Positions 49,279-60,149 of a DNA stretch of 64,000 nucleotides are shown piece after piece. Source of the DNA: Manihot esculenta (taxonomy: Eukaryota > Streptophyta > Magnoliopsida > Malpighiales > Euphorbiaceae); assembly GCF_001659605.2 (NCBI RefSeq), contig NC_035171.2, forward strand, positions 26,763,825 to 26,827,824, written 5' to 3'. The notes under the pieces are model-generated. The model saw only the letters and a list, made by a program, of their open reading frames with translations. It searched no databases and was not told the DNA's origin. Within the stretch, counting starts at the first letter, position 1; each line of letters starts with the position of its first letter. The translations under genes were made by a program, and so were the position numbers.

Positions 49279-49775
49279 TGATGACCGCTGAATTCCTCCA
49301 CCCCGGACCAGAGGCTTGACCACAGCCCAAGGCCCATGACGTAGAGGCCCACACACCTGATACATATAACAATCATGGCTCATCCAACCTTCAAGGCCGG
49401 GCTCGACCCATCTTCCTCACTCAAACCGGCCCAGCCCGCACGAAGCAGGCCCTCTCCACTCAGGCTTAGCATCCGGCCCAACTCTCAAGCCCAGTCCAGG
49501 ATCCAGAATGATATTCACCAGACAGCCTGGCAAATCCGCTCGAACGTACGCATGAGGAGAATCAGAGGCCGTTACGCATGGAGCAGGCGGCTGATACCCT
49601 AGTACCTCCGAATCCGGATGGCAGAGACGCGTGGCCCAATCCTGGAGAAACCTTTACACGTCACCAGCAAGCAAGATAATGTATAAAAGAGGAGACACCT
49701 CCTCAGAAAACTTAAGCCTTATTCAGTAATACAAAACCTTTGTAAAACCTTATTCAATTGGATCTCGGATCATCA
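49279..49775 (+). repeat. 5' LTR of the young Tat element
   Basis: 497 bp, TG...CA. Identical to 62369-62865 except G at 49542 versus A at 62632. TATAAAAG at 49682-49689 is the likely promoter. Confidence 0.97.
49682..49689 (+). promoter_or_regulatory. LTR TATA box
   Basis: TATAAAAG in the 3' third of the LTR, about 90 bases before its end, a usual place for the promoter of an LTR retrotransposon. Confidence 0.7.
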
Positions 49776-49777
49776 AT

Positions 49778-49786
49778 TGGCGCCGT
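49778..49786 (+). other. Primer-binding site (tRNA-Asp-like)
   Basis: TGGCGCCGT starts two bases after the 5' LTR. It matches the start of the complement of plant tRNA-Asp 3' ends (TGGCGCCGTTGCC); the following bases diverge, so the primer assignment is probable, not certain. Confidence 0.65.
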
Positions 49787-49854
49787 CTGTGGGGAAACGA
49801 AGGAGATCTTTTCATCACCGGAGTTTTCACTTTCAAAACCCACTGAGATCCACG

Positions 49855-52353
49855 ATGGCAAACCACCAAGACAGTAACCTTAATATTCCAAATGACCTGA
49901 GCTCTGCCCAAGATGGGCAGCAGTTCTCCTTTTCTAGTCCTACAATGTTGAATAACCAAACACCTATTTCTCTTAATCCCTCGCCAAGCCTGGCAGGGAA
50001 TACTCCCACCATGACCCTGTCTAACCAAGACATTCAAACCATGGCTCTCCAGCTACAAACCACTGCTCACTGGTTGGGCCAGATAATGCAACAAAGGGGA
50101 CTTAGCACCCCAGTAAACGCACTCCCAGTAGTGGAGGAACCCAGAACCGATGAACCTCAACCTACCTCTGCCCGCCTCCGAACTAACAACCACGATACCG
50201 GAGAAGAGGAAGAACCGGAGGCCCGAATTCATGGGCGAAGGGCAAGAGAGTTGATAGAAAATGAAGAGGTGAACGACTATTCTGCCGAAACAACTAGAGA
50301 AACGGGAACTGAAACAGAGGAGGAAGAATGCAGTTTGGGCAAAAGATCCAACCCGGAAGACGAGAAAATGAACCAAAAACTGAAAAGGTTGAAGGAGCAG
50401 CTCCTAGCCGAGCTAGGTAAGAAAGATCAGAGTCAAACCTCCTTGCCTACTTCTTCTCCCTTCTCAAAGTTAATGCAGCAGGAGACCATTCCCAAAAAGT
50501 TTATGATGCCACCGATGGCGGCCTATAATGGAGCTGGTAACCCGAGAGAGCACGTCATGAACTATAAGACCTTCATGGAGTTACAAACCCTGTCAGATGC
50601 TCTGATGTGCAAGGTATTCCCAACAACGCTCTCGGGACCAGCGAGGGCATGGTTCAACAGCCTGGAGGCCGGAAGCATTCAAAGTTTCGGAGATCTGGCC
50701 ACTCGCTTCATTAGCCGGTTCGTAGCTGGGGTGCCTGCAGATAGGAAGACGAGTTATCTGGAAACAGTGAGACAAAAAGCTGGTGAATCCCTCAGAGAGT
50801 ATGTCGCCCGTTTCAATACGGAGGCCCTGCAGATCCCCGAGCTTGACAAAGGAAGAGCGGTAGAGGCCATGCAGAAGGGAACAACTTCTGCCGAGTTCTT
50901 CGGTTCACTAAGCAGGAAACCTCCGACCTCACTGGCCGAGTTGATGAAGAGGGCAGAAAAGTATATAAGGCAGGATGACGCCTTAGTAACGAGTAGATTT
51001 GCCAAAAGGGCGGAAGGAAAAGAAAAAGCCCCGGAGGAGGGGAGGTCGGAGAAGCACGAGAAGAAGCATGGAAAGAGGCCTGAACCGTACAAGCAGGCCT
51101 GGGAAAGAAGGGATCACAGGCCTCCTCCTCCTCGGATTCTCGAACTAAGAACGCTCCCTCCTTGGGTTCCGGAGAAACCGACTCCATTAAATGCGTCTAG
51201 AGCCGAGGTGCTCATGGCTGTCCAAAATAAAGAGTTTCTCCAGTGGCCCCAACCTTTGAAGTCGGAAGCAGATCAGAGAAATCCTGATAAGTATTGTCAG
51301 TATCACCGAACGCATGGCCACGACACAAATAACTGTTTTCAGTTAATTGCAGAGATTGAAAGATTGATAAAAAGGGGGCATCTCAAAAATTTTGTGAAGA
51401 AACCGGAGGGGCAGAGGCCTCAACCCGGTCCGGCAGCCCAGATGCCCAGGAGAACTGGAACGGGGCCAGTGAACGATGGGTCCAGTGGGACTATTAACAT
51501 GATCGTTGGAGGAACTGGAGGACGGATGAACCGTCGAGGAAAGAAGAGAAACCGGGAAGGGGAGACCAGCAATGGCGAGGTCATGCAGATCGTTGAACAC
51601 TCTCCCATGACCATCGCTTTCTCTTCGGAGGATGCACAGGGCATTCAGATGCCCCATGATGACGCGCTTGTCATTGAAGCAGTCATTCATAATTTTCGGG
51701 TGAAGAAGGTTCTGGTGGATGATGGAAGTAAGGTTAACTTATTGCCATATCGGGTTTTCCAGCAGATGGGAATCCCAGAGGAACAGCTGGTTCGGGACCA
51801 GTCACCCATCAAAGGGATCGGAGGAGCACCGGTACTTGTAGAAGGGAAGGTGAAGCTGGCCCTCACCTTGGGAGAAGCACCCAAAGCTCGCACCCATTAT
51901 GAGGTGTTCTTGGTGGTCAAACTCCCACTGAGCTACAATGCGATTTTGGGGAGGCCGGCGTTGTTCAGTTTCGAAGCAGTCACTAGCATCAGGTATCTGG
52001 CACTCAAATTCCCAACGGAAGGAGGAGTGGGAATGGTCCGGGGAAGCCAGGAGGAAGCAAGGGCAGTATACTTGGCCACAGTGACGGAACCGAACTCAAC
52101 CAGAGAAGCGCTTGATTCGGAAGTTTTGGAGGTCAGGGATGAGACAAAGGAAGCCCGGACAGAGCCCGTTGGAGAGCTGGAGACTTTCTCCCTATCAGAA
52201 GAAGAAACGAGTAAGGTCTTCAGTCTCAATGCCGGCCTCACCAAAGAACAAAAAGGTGAAGCCATGGCCCTGATCCGAAGTCACTCACCGACCTTCGCAT
52301 GGAAGCCCTCAGACATGCCGGGAATTGACCCCAAAGTAAGACACACCAATTGA
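49855..52353 (+). CDS. Gag-protease polyprotein of the young Tat element
   Basis: 832 residues from the first good ATG at 49855. A low-complexity N-terminus is followed by the capsid-like gag domain (about residues 220-390: YNGAGNPREHVMNY, GPARAWFNSLE, FIARF-type helix, RETLREYVARF-like). A zinc-knuckle-like motif CQYHRTHGHDTNNC lies near residue 481. An aspartic protease follows with VLVDDGSKVNLLP near 620-632 and YNAILGRP further on; Asp-Asp-Gly stands where Asp-Thr/Ser-Gly is usual. The frame ends in TGA at 52351-52353, where alignment of the downstream segment with other Tat polyproteins indicates a one-base loss; the pol frame is therefore displaced by one base. Confidence 0.9.
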   Translation: MANHQDSNLNIPNDLSSAQDGQQFSFSSPTMLNNQTPISLNPSPSLAGNTPTMTLSNQDIQTMALQLQTTAHWLGQIMQQRGLSTPVNALPVVEEPRTDEPQPTSARLRTNNHDTGEEEEPEARIHGRRARELIENEEVNDYSAETTRETGTETEEEECSLGKRSNPEDEKMNQKLKRLKEQLLAELGKKDQSQTSLPTSSPFSKLMQQETIPKKFMMPPMAAYNGAGNPREHVMNYKTFMELQTLSDALMCKVFPTTLSGPARAWFNSLEAGSIQSFGDLATRFISRFVAGVPADRKTSYLETVRQKAGESLREYVARFNTEALQIPELDKGRAVEAMQKGTTSAEFFGSLSRKPPTSLAELMKRAEKYIRQDDALVTSRFAKRAEGKEKAPEEGRSEKHEKKHGKRPEPYKQAWERRDHRPPPPRILELRTLPPWVPEKPTPLNASRAEVLMAVQNKEFLQWPQPLKSEADQRNPDKYCQYHRTHGHDTNNCFQLIAEIERLIKRGHLKNFVKKPEGQRPQPGPAAQMPRRTGTGPVNDGSSGTINMIVGGTGGRMNRRGKKRNREGETSNGEVMQIVEHSPMTIAFSSEDAQGIQMPHDDALVIEAVIHNFRVKKVLVDDGSKVNLLPYRVFQQMGIPEEQLVRDQSPIKGIGGAPVLVEGKVKLALTLGEAPKARTHYEVFLVVKLPLSYNAILGRPALFSFEAVTSIRYLALKFPTEGGVGMVRGSQEEARAVYLATVTEPNSTREALDSEVLEVRDETKEARTEPVGELETFSLSEEETSKVFSLNAGLTKEQKGEAMALIRSHSPTFAWKPSDMPGIDPKVRHTN

Positions 52354-55300
52354 ATGTCCTCCCCGAGGCCAGACCAGTAAAGCAAAAGAAGAGAGTAGTG
52401 GGAAGAGAGAAGCAGCAGGCTACCCAGGAAGAGGTGCAGAAGCTAGAAGAGGCAGGCTTTATTAGGGAGGTTATGTACCCACAGTGGTTGGCAAATCCTG
52501 TGTTAGTCAAAAAAGCCAATGGCAAATACAGGATGTGTATAGATTTTACCGACCTGAATAAGGCCTGCCCTAAAGATTGTTACCCCCTTCCCGATATTAA
52601 TAAGATGGTCGACTCGACGGCTGGTTTTGATTATATGTCTTCTTTGGATGCTATGTCTGGTTACCACCAAATCCCAATGGAAAAAACGGATGAGGAGAAG
52701 ACCTCATTTATAACTGAAGATGGGACTTACTGCTACAGAGCTATGCCTTTCGGATTAAGAAACGCCGGGGCAACTTACCAACGATTAATGAATAAAATCT
52801 TTAAAAACCAGATCGGCAGGAATGTAGAAGTGTATGTGGATGACATGGTGGTTAAAAGTTCAACCTTTCAACAACATATAACGGATTTAAGGGAGATATT
52901 TGGGGTGTTAGATCAATACAGGATGAAGCTGAATCCAGCAAAGTGCGCTTTCTTCATCAGGGGAGGAAAATTCTTGGGGTACATGGTGAGTGGAAAAGGC
53001 ATTGAACCCAATCCGGAGAAAGTGGAAGCCATATTGAATATGCCAGAGCCGACCTGTGTAAGGGACGTCCAGAGATTGACCGGGAGAGTAGTGGCGCTTC
53101 ATCGATTTATGTCAAGGTCGGCAGAAAAGTGTTTGCCATTCTTCAAAAAATTGAGGAAGGTCCCGAATTTTGAATGGACAGGAGACTGCCAAAAAGCCTT
53201 CACAGAGCTTAAAGAATACCTCAGCTCGCCTCACGTGCTCAGCAGCCCCGCAAAAGGGGAAGAACTCTTGATATACTTGGCAGCCTCAGAGCAAGCAGTT
53301 AGCGCAGTACTAGTAAGAGTGGAAGACGGGGAGCAGAAACCTGTTTTCTACGTCAGCAAAGTACTCAGAGATACTGAGGTCAGATACTCTAACATTGAAA
53401 AATTGGCGTATGCCTTGTTGTTAGCAGTCCGGAAATTCAAAGTTTATCTGGAAGGCCACCAAGGAGTTGTGATGACGGATCAACCGTTAAAGAAGATCCT
53501 ACGAAGGCCGGAAACTTCAGGACGGATGTTAGCATGGTCCGTGGAAATCAGCCCTTACTGTCTGGAGTACCGACCTCGGACAGCTATAAAATCTCAAGCA
53601 CTGGCTGACTTCATAGCAGAATGCTCATTCAACAAGGAGAAGGAAGGATCATCCTCGGAGATACCAAGCAAAGAAGGAGAGGGAGAGCTTTCCCAAGAGT
53701 CCAGCTAGAAGCTATATGTAGACGGAGCATCAGGCTCTAAGGGCAGTGGCGCTGGGATAATACTTAAAGGGCCGGAGGGCTTCAAAGTATGTTATGCCTT
53801 ACGGCTAGAATTCAAAGCTTCTAATAATGTGGCCGAATATGAAGCCTTGGTGAACAGAATGTTGGTAGCTCTGGAAATAGGGGTAACCGACCTCGAAGTA
53901 AATAGTGACTCTCAGCTGGTGATCAACCAGGTGACGGGAATATATCAGGCCAGAGATCCCATCATGCAGAGTTATCTTGATAAAGTAAAAGCTGTGGAAG
54001 CCGACCTCACGAGCCGAGGAGTATTTACGAGATTTCAGAGGATACCTCGAAATGAAAATGAGGAGGCAGACCTGCTTAGTCGGCTGACCAAAGAAGAGTT
54101 AGAGCAGCTCCCTGATGAAGTCTACATACAGCATGTCAGCATACCTGCTTTCAAGAAGATCAACACAGTACTACAGGTGGAGCAGAGCCCAACTTGGATG
54201 ACTCCATACTTGAGATACTTGGAAAAGGGCGAACTCCCCGAAGATAAAGTTGAAGCCAAAAAGATAGCAGCTCGAGCTGCCAATTACCAAGTAATAAGGG
54301 GAACTTTATACAGAAAAGGGAAATCCAGCCCATGGCTCCGGTGTGTGAGTCCGGAAGAAGCTGCAAAGGTAATGGAGGAAATACATAGAGGCCTATGTGG
54401 AGCTCACGAGGGAGCAGGGACATTAGCTAACAAAATATTCAGGCAAGGATACTACTGGCCCACTGTTAAAAAAGAAGCAGAAGAGTTTGTCCGGAGGTGC
54501 GACGTATGTCAGAGATTTGCTAATGCCATCAGGACCCCTGCCACTCCCCAAGCAAGCATATCCAGTCCATGGCCCTTCTCACAATGGGGAATTGACATCC
54601 TGGGACCTTTCCCCAAGACTACGGGGCAAAGGAAATTCGTAGTGGTGGCTGTGGAATATTTTTCGAAATGGCCAGAGGCAGAAGCAATAGCCACAATCAC
54701 AGCTCGCAAAATGATAGATTTCGTATGGGGGCATATCATCTGCAGATTTGGCATACCAAGAGTACTTATCTCAGACAACGGCAGACAATTTGACTGCAGC
54801 ACTTTCAGAGCTTTCACGACGAACATGGGCATATGGCATAAGTTCTCCTCCGTGGCTCATCCTCAGACTAATGGCCAAACGGAAGTCACTAATAGAGCTA
54901 TCCTTCAAGGATTAAAGAAACGGCTGAATGGCGCAAAGGAGAATTGGGCAGAAGAGCTCAATAGCACTCTATGGGCACTCCGAACCACTCCCAGAGCGCC
55001 CACTCAAGAAACCCCGTTTGCACTTGCTTATGGCACAGAGGCTGTAGTCCCAATTGAATTGCAGATCCCCACTCATCGAGTTCAATTCGTTAGTGAGAAC
55101 GCTAATGGGGACAAATTAAGGAGCAACCTAGATGCTCTTGAAGAAGTTAGGGAAGACGCCCAAGTCCGAACTGCTGCTTACCAACAACGAACAGCAAGAT
55201 ATTATAATCAAAAGGTCAGAGAAAGAAGCTTGAAGGTGGGAGACCTGACTTTAAGAAACCTGGAAGCTACTGGAAAAAGAGCAGCTGCAGGCAAACTAGC

Positions 55301-55430
55301 ACCGACCTGGGAAGGTCCATTCAAGGTGACAAAAGTGGTTAAACCCGGGGTATACCGAATTGAAGATATGCAAGGAAACCCCGAGCCCCATGCTTGGAAC
55401 ATCCAGCACTTAAAAAGGTATTTTCCTTGA
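52350..55430 (+). pseudogene. Pol (RT, RNase H, second RNase H, integrase) with one internal TAG
   Basis: One continuous frame of 1027 codons apart from TAG at 53706-53708. RT spans to about 53150: SGYHQIPM, YRAMPFGLRNAGATYQ, catalytic YVDDM at 52833-52847, KFLGYMVSGKGIEPNP. The first RNase H follows to about 53620. The TAG stands where a Trp precedes KLYVDGASG, the start of the second, Tat-specific RNase H (SNNVAEYEALV). Integrase: zinc ligands in HRGLCGAHEGAG and CDVCQRF, catalytic Asp at 54594, Asp at 54774 and Glu at 54882 (the last two 36 codons apart, the D,D35E spacing), and a C-terminus ending HLKRYFP. RT and integrase active sites look intact. The only visible defects are the displaced frame at the 5' end and the TAG. 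Confidence 0.9.
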
Positions 55431-55439
55431 AATATTTGT

Positions 55440-55664
55440 AAAGAAAAAAAAAAAAAAAAAAAACACCGTATTTTGACAAATATGAATAAATGAAAATTGT
55501 TTATACAATGTAATTATCTTTGTGAAAAAAACATTTTTCATGATAAAGAAAAGAACAGGGCTCAGAAAGATCCCTCGCAAACAAGGCCTCAGTTAGGCAC
55601 AAAAACCAGCTAAGATGACGAAGTGACAGTAAGGCCAATGAGCCTGAATTTTGTACAAAAACAA
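55440..55664 (+). other. Pol-array spacer with poly-A run
   Basis: Non-coding transition after the pol stop. It contains an A-rich run at about 55442-55463 and AT-rich sequence before the array. No gene seen. Confidence 0.6.
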
Positions 55665-56436
55665 CCGGCGAGGCCCCGAGGTCGTCCCGGAAATTCAAAG
55701 AAAAGACAGGATCCCGTAAGATCTCCTGGAAACAAAACAACCGGCGAGGCCCCGAGGTCGTCCCGGAAATTCAAAGAAAAGACAGGATCCCGTAAGATCT
55801 CCTGGAAACAAAACAACCGGCGAGGCCCCGAGGTCGTCCCGGAAATTCAAAGAAAAGACAGGATCCCGTAAGATCTCCTGGAAACAAAAAACCGGCGAGG
55901 CCCCGAGGTCGTCCTGGAAATTCAAAGAAAAGACAGGATCCCGTAAGATCTCCTGGAAACAAAAAACCGGCGAGGCCCCGAGGTCGTCCCGGAAATTCAA
56001 AGAAAAGACAGGATCCCGTAAGATCTCCTGGAAACAAAAAACCGGCGAGGCCCCGAGGTCGTCCCGGAAATTCAAAGAAAAGACAGGATCCCGTAAGATC
56101 TCCTGGAAACAAAACAACCGGCGAGGCCCCGAGGTCGTCCCGGAAATTCAAAGAAAAGACAGGATCCCGTAAGATCTCCTGGAAACAAAAAACCGGCGAG
56201 GCCCCGAGGTCGTCCCGGAAATTCAAAGAAAAGACAGGATCCCGTAAGATCTCCTGGAAACAAAAAACCGGCGAGGCCCCGAGGTCGTCCCGGAAATTCA
56301 AAGAAAAGACAGGATCCCGTAAGATCTCCTGGAAACAAAAAACCGGCGAGGCCCCGAGGTCGTCCCGGAAATTCAAAGACAAAACAGGATCCCGTAAGAT
56401 CTCCTGGAAACAAAAACAACCGGCGAGGCCCCGAGC
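55665..56436 (+). repeat. Tandem array, 75-76-bp unit, ten copies plus part
   Basis: CCGGCGAGGCCCCGAGGTCG begins units at 55665, 55741, 55817, 55892, 55967, 56042, 56118, 56193, 56268, 56343 and a partial at 56420. Units are almost identical; length differences (75-77) come from the A-run preceding CCGG. Since units are close to a multiple of three, both strands show long repetitive open frames, which are by-products. Beyond it, 56437-56700 has a poly-A run (56479-56502) and looser GAGCTC/CAGCTCG motifs. Confidence 0.97.
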
Positions 56437-56699
56437 CTAAAAATCCAATTCCGACCTCGGAAAGAGAAAAGCCCAGAGCTTAAAAAAAAAAAAAAAAAAA
56501 AAAGGACCGAGCTCCCAGCTCGACCAGACTTATATTCTTACGACACTCAAAGTCGAGCCCCCAGCTCGGACTGATGATTCGCAAAGGCCCAAGACCGCGC
56601 TCTCAAACTCGGGTAGACTTATATCCTTAAAGGATCCAGATACGAAGGCCAAAAAAGAACGGCCGAGCTCCCTCCATAGCAGGACGCATAAAATATCCT

Positions 56700-57000
56700 T
56701 AGAAGGATAAAAAAGGCTATAATCAAAGCCTAAATCAGTTTATCTGAAACAAATATACGAAGTCACAGCGCAGAAAGCAGGACTAAAAGCCAAAAACTGA
56801 CATGATAGTTGTCATTAAAAAGGTACGAGACTTGATCTCCCAAAACATCAGCTAAGAGCTGAGCTCACACCTTAAGCTTAATTCAGAGTTTCTGAATGAA
56901 AATATATAGTTTACATCACAAATACGAAGCGTAGAGATAAAATGTCAAGAAATATGAAAAACAAGAAAGAAACTAATATTGCATTAATGACTATTACATT
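56700..57000. other. Spacer between array and antisense gene
   Basis: Non-coding by inspection. It should hold the 3' untranslated region of the minus-strand gene. Confidence 0.5.
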
Positions 57001-60000
57001 TTATTTCTCTGGTGAGGAAGGAGGATAAACAGTCCTTAAAGGACTTATATCAGTAAGTACATCCTCGTCTGCATTATCTCTATTTACTGCCACCCCCGAA
57101 GGAAGCTCGGTGTCCCTGGGGCCTGAGCTCTCAACATTGCTAGTGGGGGCAACCTCTGACCTAGGGTGGAGGCCGTCTTTCTCAGAATCAAGATCATCTT
57201 CCTCCGACCCAACCTCGGATTCCTCTGACGAAGACTTAGATGGCCGGTCTATGTTCCTCCGAGAATCTCCTCGGGGCAAAGGACAATCATCCTCCCCATA
57301 TAGCACTGACTCGCCATCTGAGTCCACTTCGCGCCTACGAAGCTCGGCCAAAGGAACATCAGGAGCCTGTCTAGCTTCTCTTAAACCGCGATTGTAGCCA
57401 GTTACATACATGCGGTAGGCCTTATCAAGGATAGCCTTTTTCATCTCACCCGAAGCTTTATACTCATCAAGGTGTTCTTCACAAGCCTCAGCCACAAATT
57501 CCTTAAACTCAGAAGAGTCTTTGTAGTCCTGAAGATGAGCTTCACAGGCCTGATCAATTTTAACCTTCAGCTCATCAGACTCCTGATACTCCGCTATATA
57601 CTGTTCACGCTTCAGCTGAGCCTTCCCTTCCGCATACTTTACCACCTCAAGCAGGGCTAAACATTTATGTTCCAAAGCCCTGACTTCATTCTTCAGCTGT
57701 TGATGGCGAAGGTTGAACTCTTCCGCCGATGAAGACAGATCTTTGATACGTTCAGAACTTGTGCCCAATTCCTGCTCAAGGACCTCCACCCGGGCTAGGG
57801 CACTCTCCTTCTGAGCCCTCACCTCACTCAGGTGAGCTTGAAGCCCCTCAAAATCAGCCTTTAAGGCCTCATGTTGGCGCTGGACCTCAGCCCTTTGGCT
57901 TACAGCCTCATCCCTCTCCTGAAGGGCCGTCGTCATAGAGGACAGCTGTTTTACAACCTCTACACAACGAGTCTCCACTTCAGCTGCCCTCTCATCAGAC
58001 TCCTGGAGAACTCTGCGAGTACGAGACAGCTCTGACTCCAGGGATTTGCTATGCTCTGCCGCCTCCATTGCTTTGTCCTCGGCTCTTTTAGAGGCCTCCT
58101 GGGCAGAATGCAACTCCACTCGGAGAGACTGGATCTGCTCCCGGGCGGCTGCCAGGTGGCCCCTCGCGTCGCTGGTGGCAGTCAGGTTCTCATCACGACG
58201 CGCTTCCTCGATCCGGCGGTCCACGGACTCCCGGAGAGAGAGATCACGGGCATCCACCTCCATAACCAGGCCTAACACCTAGGACGGAAGAACAATTGTC
58301 AAGAAAAGACACAAAGCAAACTCAAAAGAAAGGTGAAAACATAACTTACCATCAGCAGCATTTCTCCAATCGTGGATCCGAGCTCCTCACGAGAGCGAGA
58401 TTGGAAGGACGCCTGCTCCTTGGTAGAACTGGCCAACTGACCAGTCAGGGCCAGCAGACGAGGATCCGAAGCCTCTGTTATCCCGCCGAACATCCGTTCC
58501 CGGAGAAGTGCGGCAACAGCGGAGGCCGGAGACTCCGAGGAAATGCTTGACAGGTCCAGATTGTTGTCAGTAGGGGACGACGAAGGAACAGCAGAAACGC
58601 CCTTCCCTTTCCCAATGGGAGGAAGAGGTGGGGAAGGACCCACAGCAGTCCGGGATTTTTTCCGAGCAGGAGATGGGACAGGCGTTCCAGAAGAGGTCGG
58701 ACGCTTGCCCCCAGTCTTTGAGGGGACACCCTCAGATCCCTCAGGCTCAGTCCTCACAGGGGCAGGGGCACCTTCACCAGAAACCTCCGGGCTTTGATCC
58801 TCTAGGAGGATGATCTCCATCCCTGTCCCAGAGGCCTCCTTATCTTCAACAGGGGACTTAAGTTTCCCCCCTAACACCTCCTCAGTAGAATGGACGGCAC
58901 CCTGCCCCACTTGTTCAGTAGCTTGGGTCTGCTCCATAACAGCTAGGGAAGTTTCCCTCACGACCTCTGAGGTTGAGCTCGACCCACCATGGCCAGATGT
59001 CCGAGCTGATTTAATGCTGCGAGAGCTCGGCTTGGAAGTCCGAGCAGAGGCTTTGACAAGAGGTCGGCTGATCTTCTTGGAAGAAGCGGCCTGAGCCAGC
59101 TCTGCAGCAATCTCAGTTACAGAGCGACCATCCCCAAAGGCGTCAAAAATTGCATGCATGTTCTCCCGAGACAGGTCAAAATTTTTGGGGAATTTGATGC
59201 CCTCCATTCTAACCTCAGAAGCTGCAAAAAAACAAGAAGTTATAAAGAGTCAGCATACTTCCTGATATCATGAGCAAAGAAAAAAACAGAATAACCGAAC
59301 AAAGCACTATACCCGTGTCCTGGATATCCCTAAGGTTTGACGCAGACATACACTTCTCGACATCATACTTCCTCTCAACGGAAGTCAGTCGAAGCAGCCC
59401 GACCTGCTCGATAAGACTCAATTTGGGTAGATCGTTGCAGCCCGGAAAGATCTCCCCCCACCTCAGGTCCACATCCTACGATCGGCAGGACCCTAATTTC
59501 AACTCCGCCACAAGGAAATTCTCTACCCATCCCTTTATAGAATCCTTGTAGCCCGTAAGAATAGACAGCCCATTACGGGGGGAAAAGTAATAGAAGTTTT
59601 GCTTCGCCCTAACCAGGCGGAAAAAAGTGACAAACAGACAGGCCGTAGGAGCGAAACCCCAACCCAGACAGATAGACTCGAAACAGGACATGAATAAAAT
59701 GGAATTTGGGGACAACATTCGAGGAGTTACCCCAAAGTATTCAAAAACCTCAACAAAGAAAGGGGTAAAAGGAAGCGGTAGACCAAATTCTCTCTGCTTC
59801 AGGAAAAACACTATACTACGAACCTCTTGGGGATCTACTAAACCAGGAGGGCGAGGGTAAGGAAGAACTATCCTCTCATTTGGAAGAGGTGCTCGAATAA
59901 GATACAACGGAGTATCTAAAAGCCTCCGGGAAATGTGATTAGTTATGTTGGAAGGGGTAATATGCGACTCAAGGTCAAAAACATCAGGAAGCTTTAAACT

Positions 60001-60006
60001 TGCCAT
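57001..60006 (-). CDS. Antisense extra gene of the Tat element: Transposase_28-like domain plus coiled coil, three exons
   Basis: Exons on the minus strand: 60006-59313, 59221-58350, 58278-57001. Introns are GT-AG with consistent phase, giving 947 residues. Residues about 20-200 match the plant 'putative gypsy-type transposon' domain (RIVLPYPRPPGL, FGLPLPFTPFFVEVFEYFG, SPNSILFMSCFESIC). The middle (about 250-480) is Ser/Thr/Pro-rich and probably disordered. Residues about 525-830 form a long coiled coil with three roughly 22-residue repeats of the type ELKxxIxxACEAHLxxYK; the C-terminus is acidic. Function is unknown: no catalytic motif is visible. An in-frame TAG at 59478-59476 (codon 177) interrupts this copy, most simply from CAG. 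The start at 60006 is preferred over upstream in-frame codons because it begins the family-like segment and follows a leader. Confidence 0.8.
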
Positions 60007-60141
60007 AGAAGAACAAGGAAGCGTACCTGAGAACACGATGGGATGAAAAAAGAGACGTAGAAGGAATTGCAGGGAGACAGAGAGCAACCAAGCGCTAGTT
60101 CTTCAAAGGACAGAAGGAATTCGAAAAGAAAGAAAGAAAGG

Positions 60142-60149
60142 CTATTATG
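60142..60149 (-). promoter_or_regulatory. Possible TATA-like element of the antisense gene
   Basis: On the minus strand CATAATAG lies about 135 bases before the ATG, followed by a strongly pyrimidine-rich leader (plus-strand 60119-60140). The position suits an own promoter, but the match to a TATA consensus is weak. Confidence 0.3.

Noticed and set aside
49375..49602. 75-codon open frame in the 5' LTR, also present in the 3' LTR (62465-62692)
   Set aside because: Its presence twice merely reflects LTR identity; it overlaps promoter sequence and has no protein family character.
55695..56419. Long minus-strand repetitive open frames (115-203 codons) over the tandem array
   Set aside because: They arise because the repeat unit is 75-76 bp and mostly lacks stops; frame shifts between units and overlapping frames show no selection for one protein.
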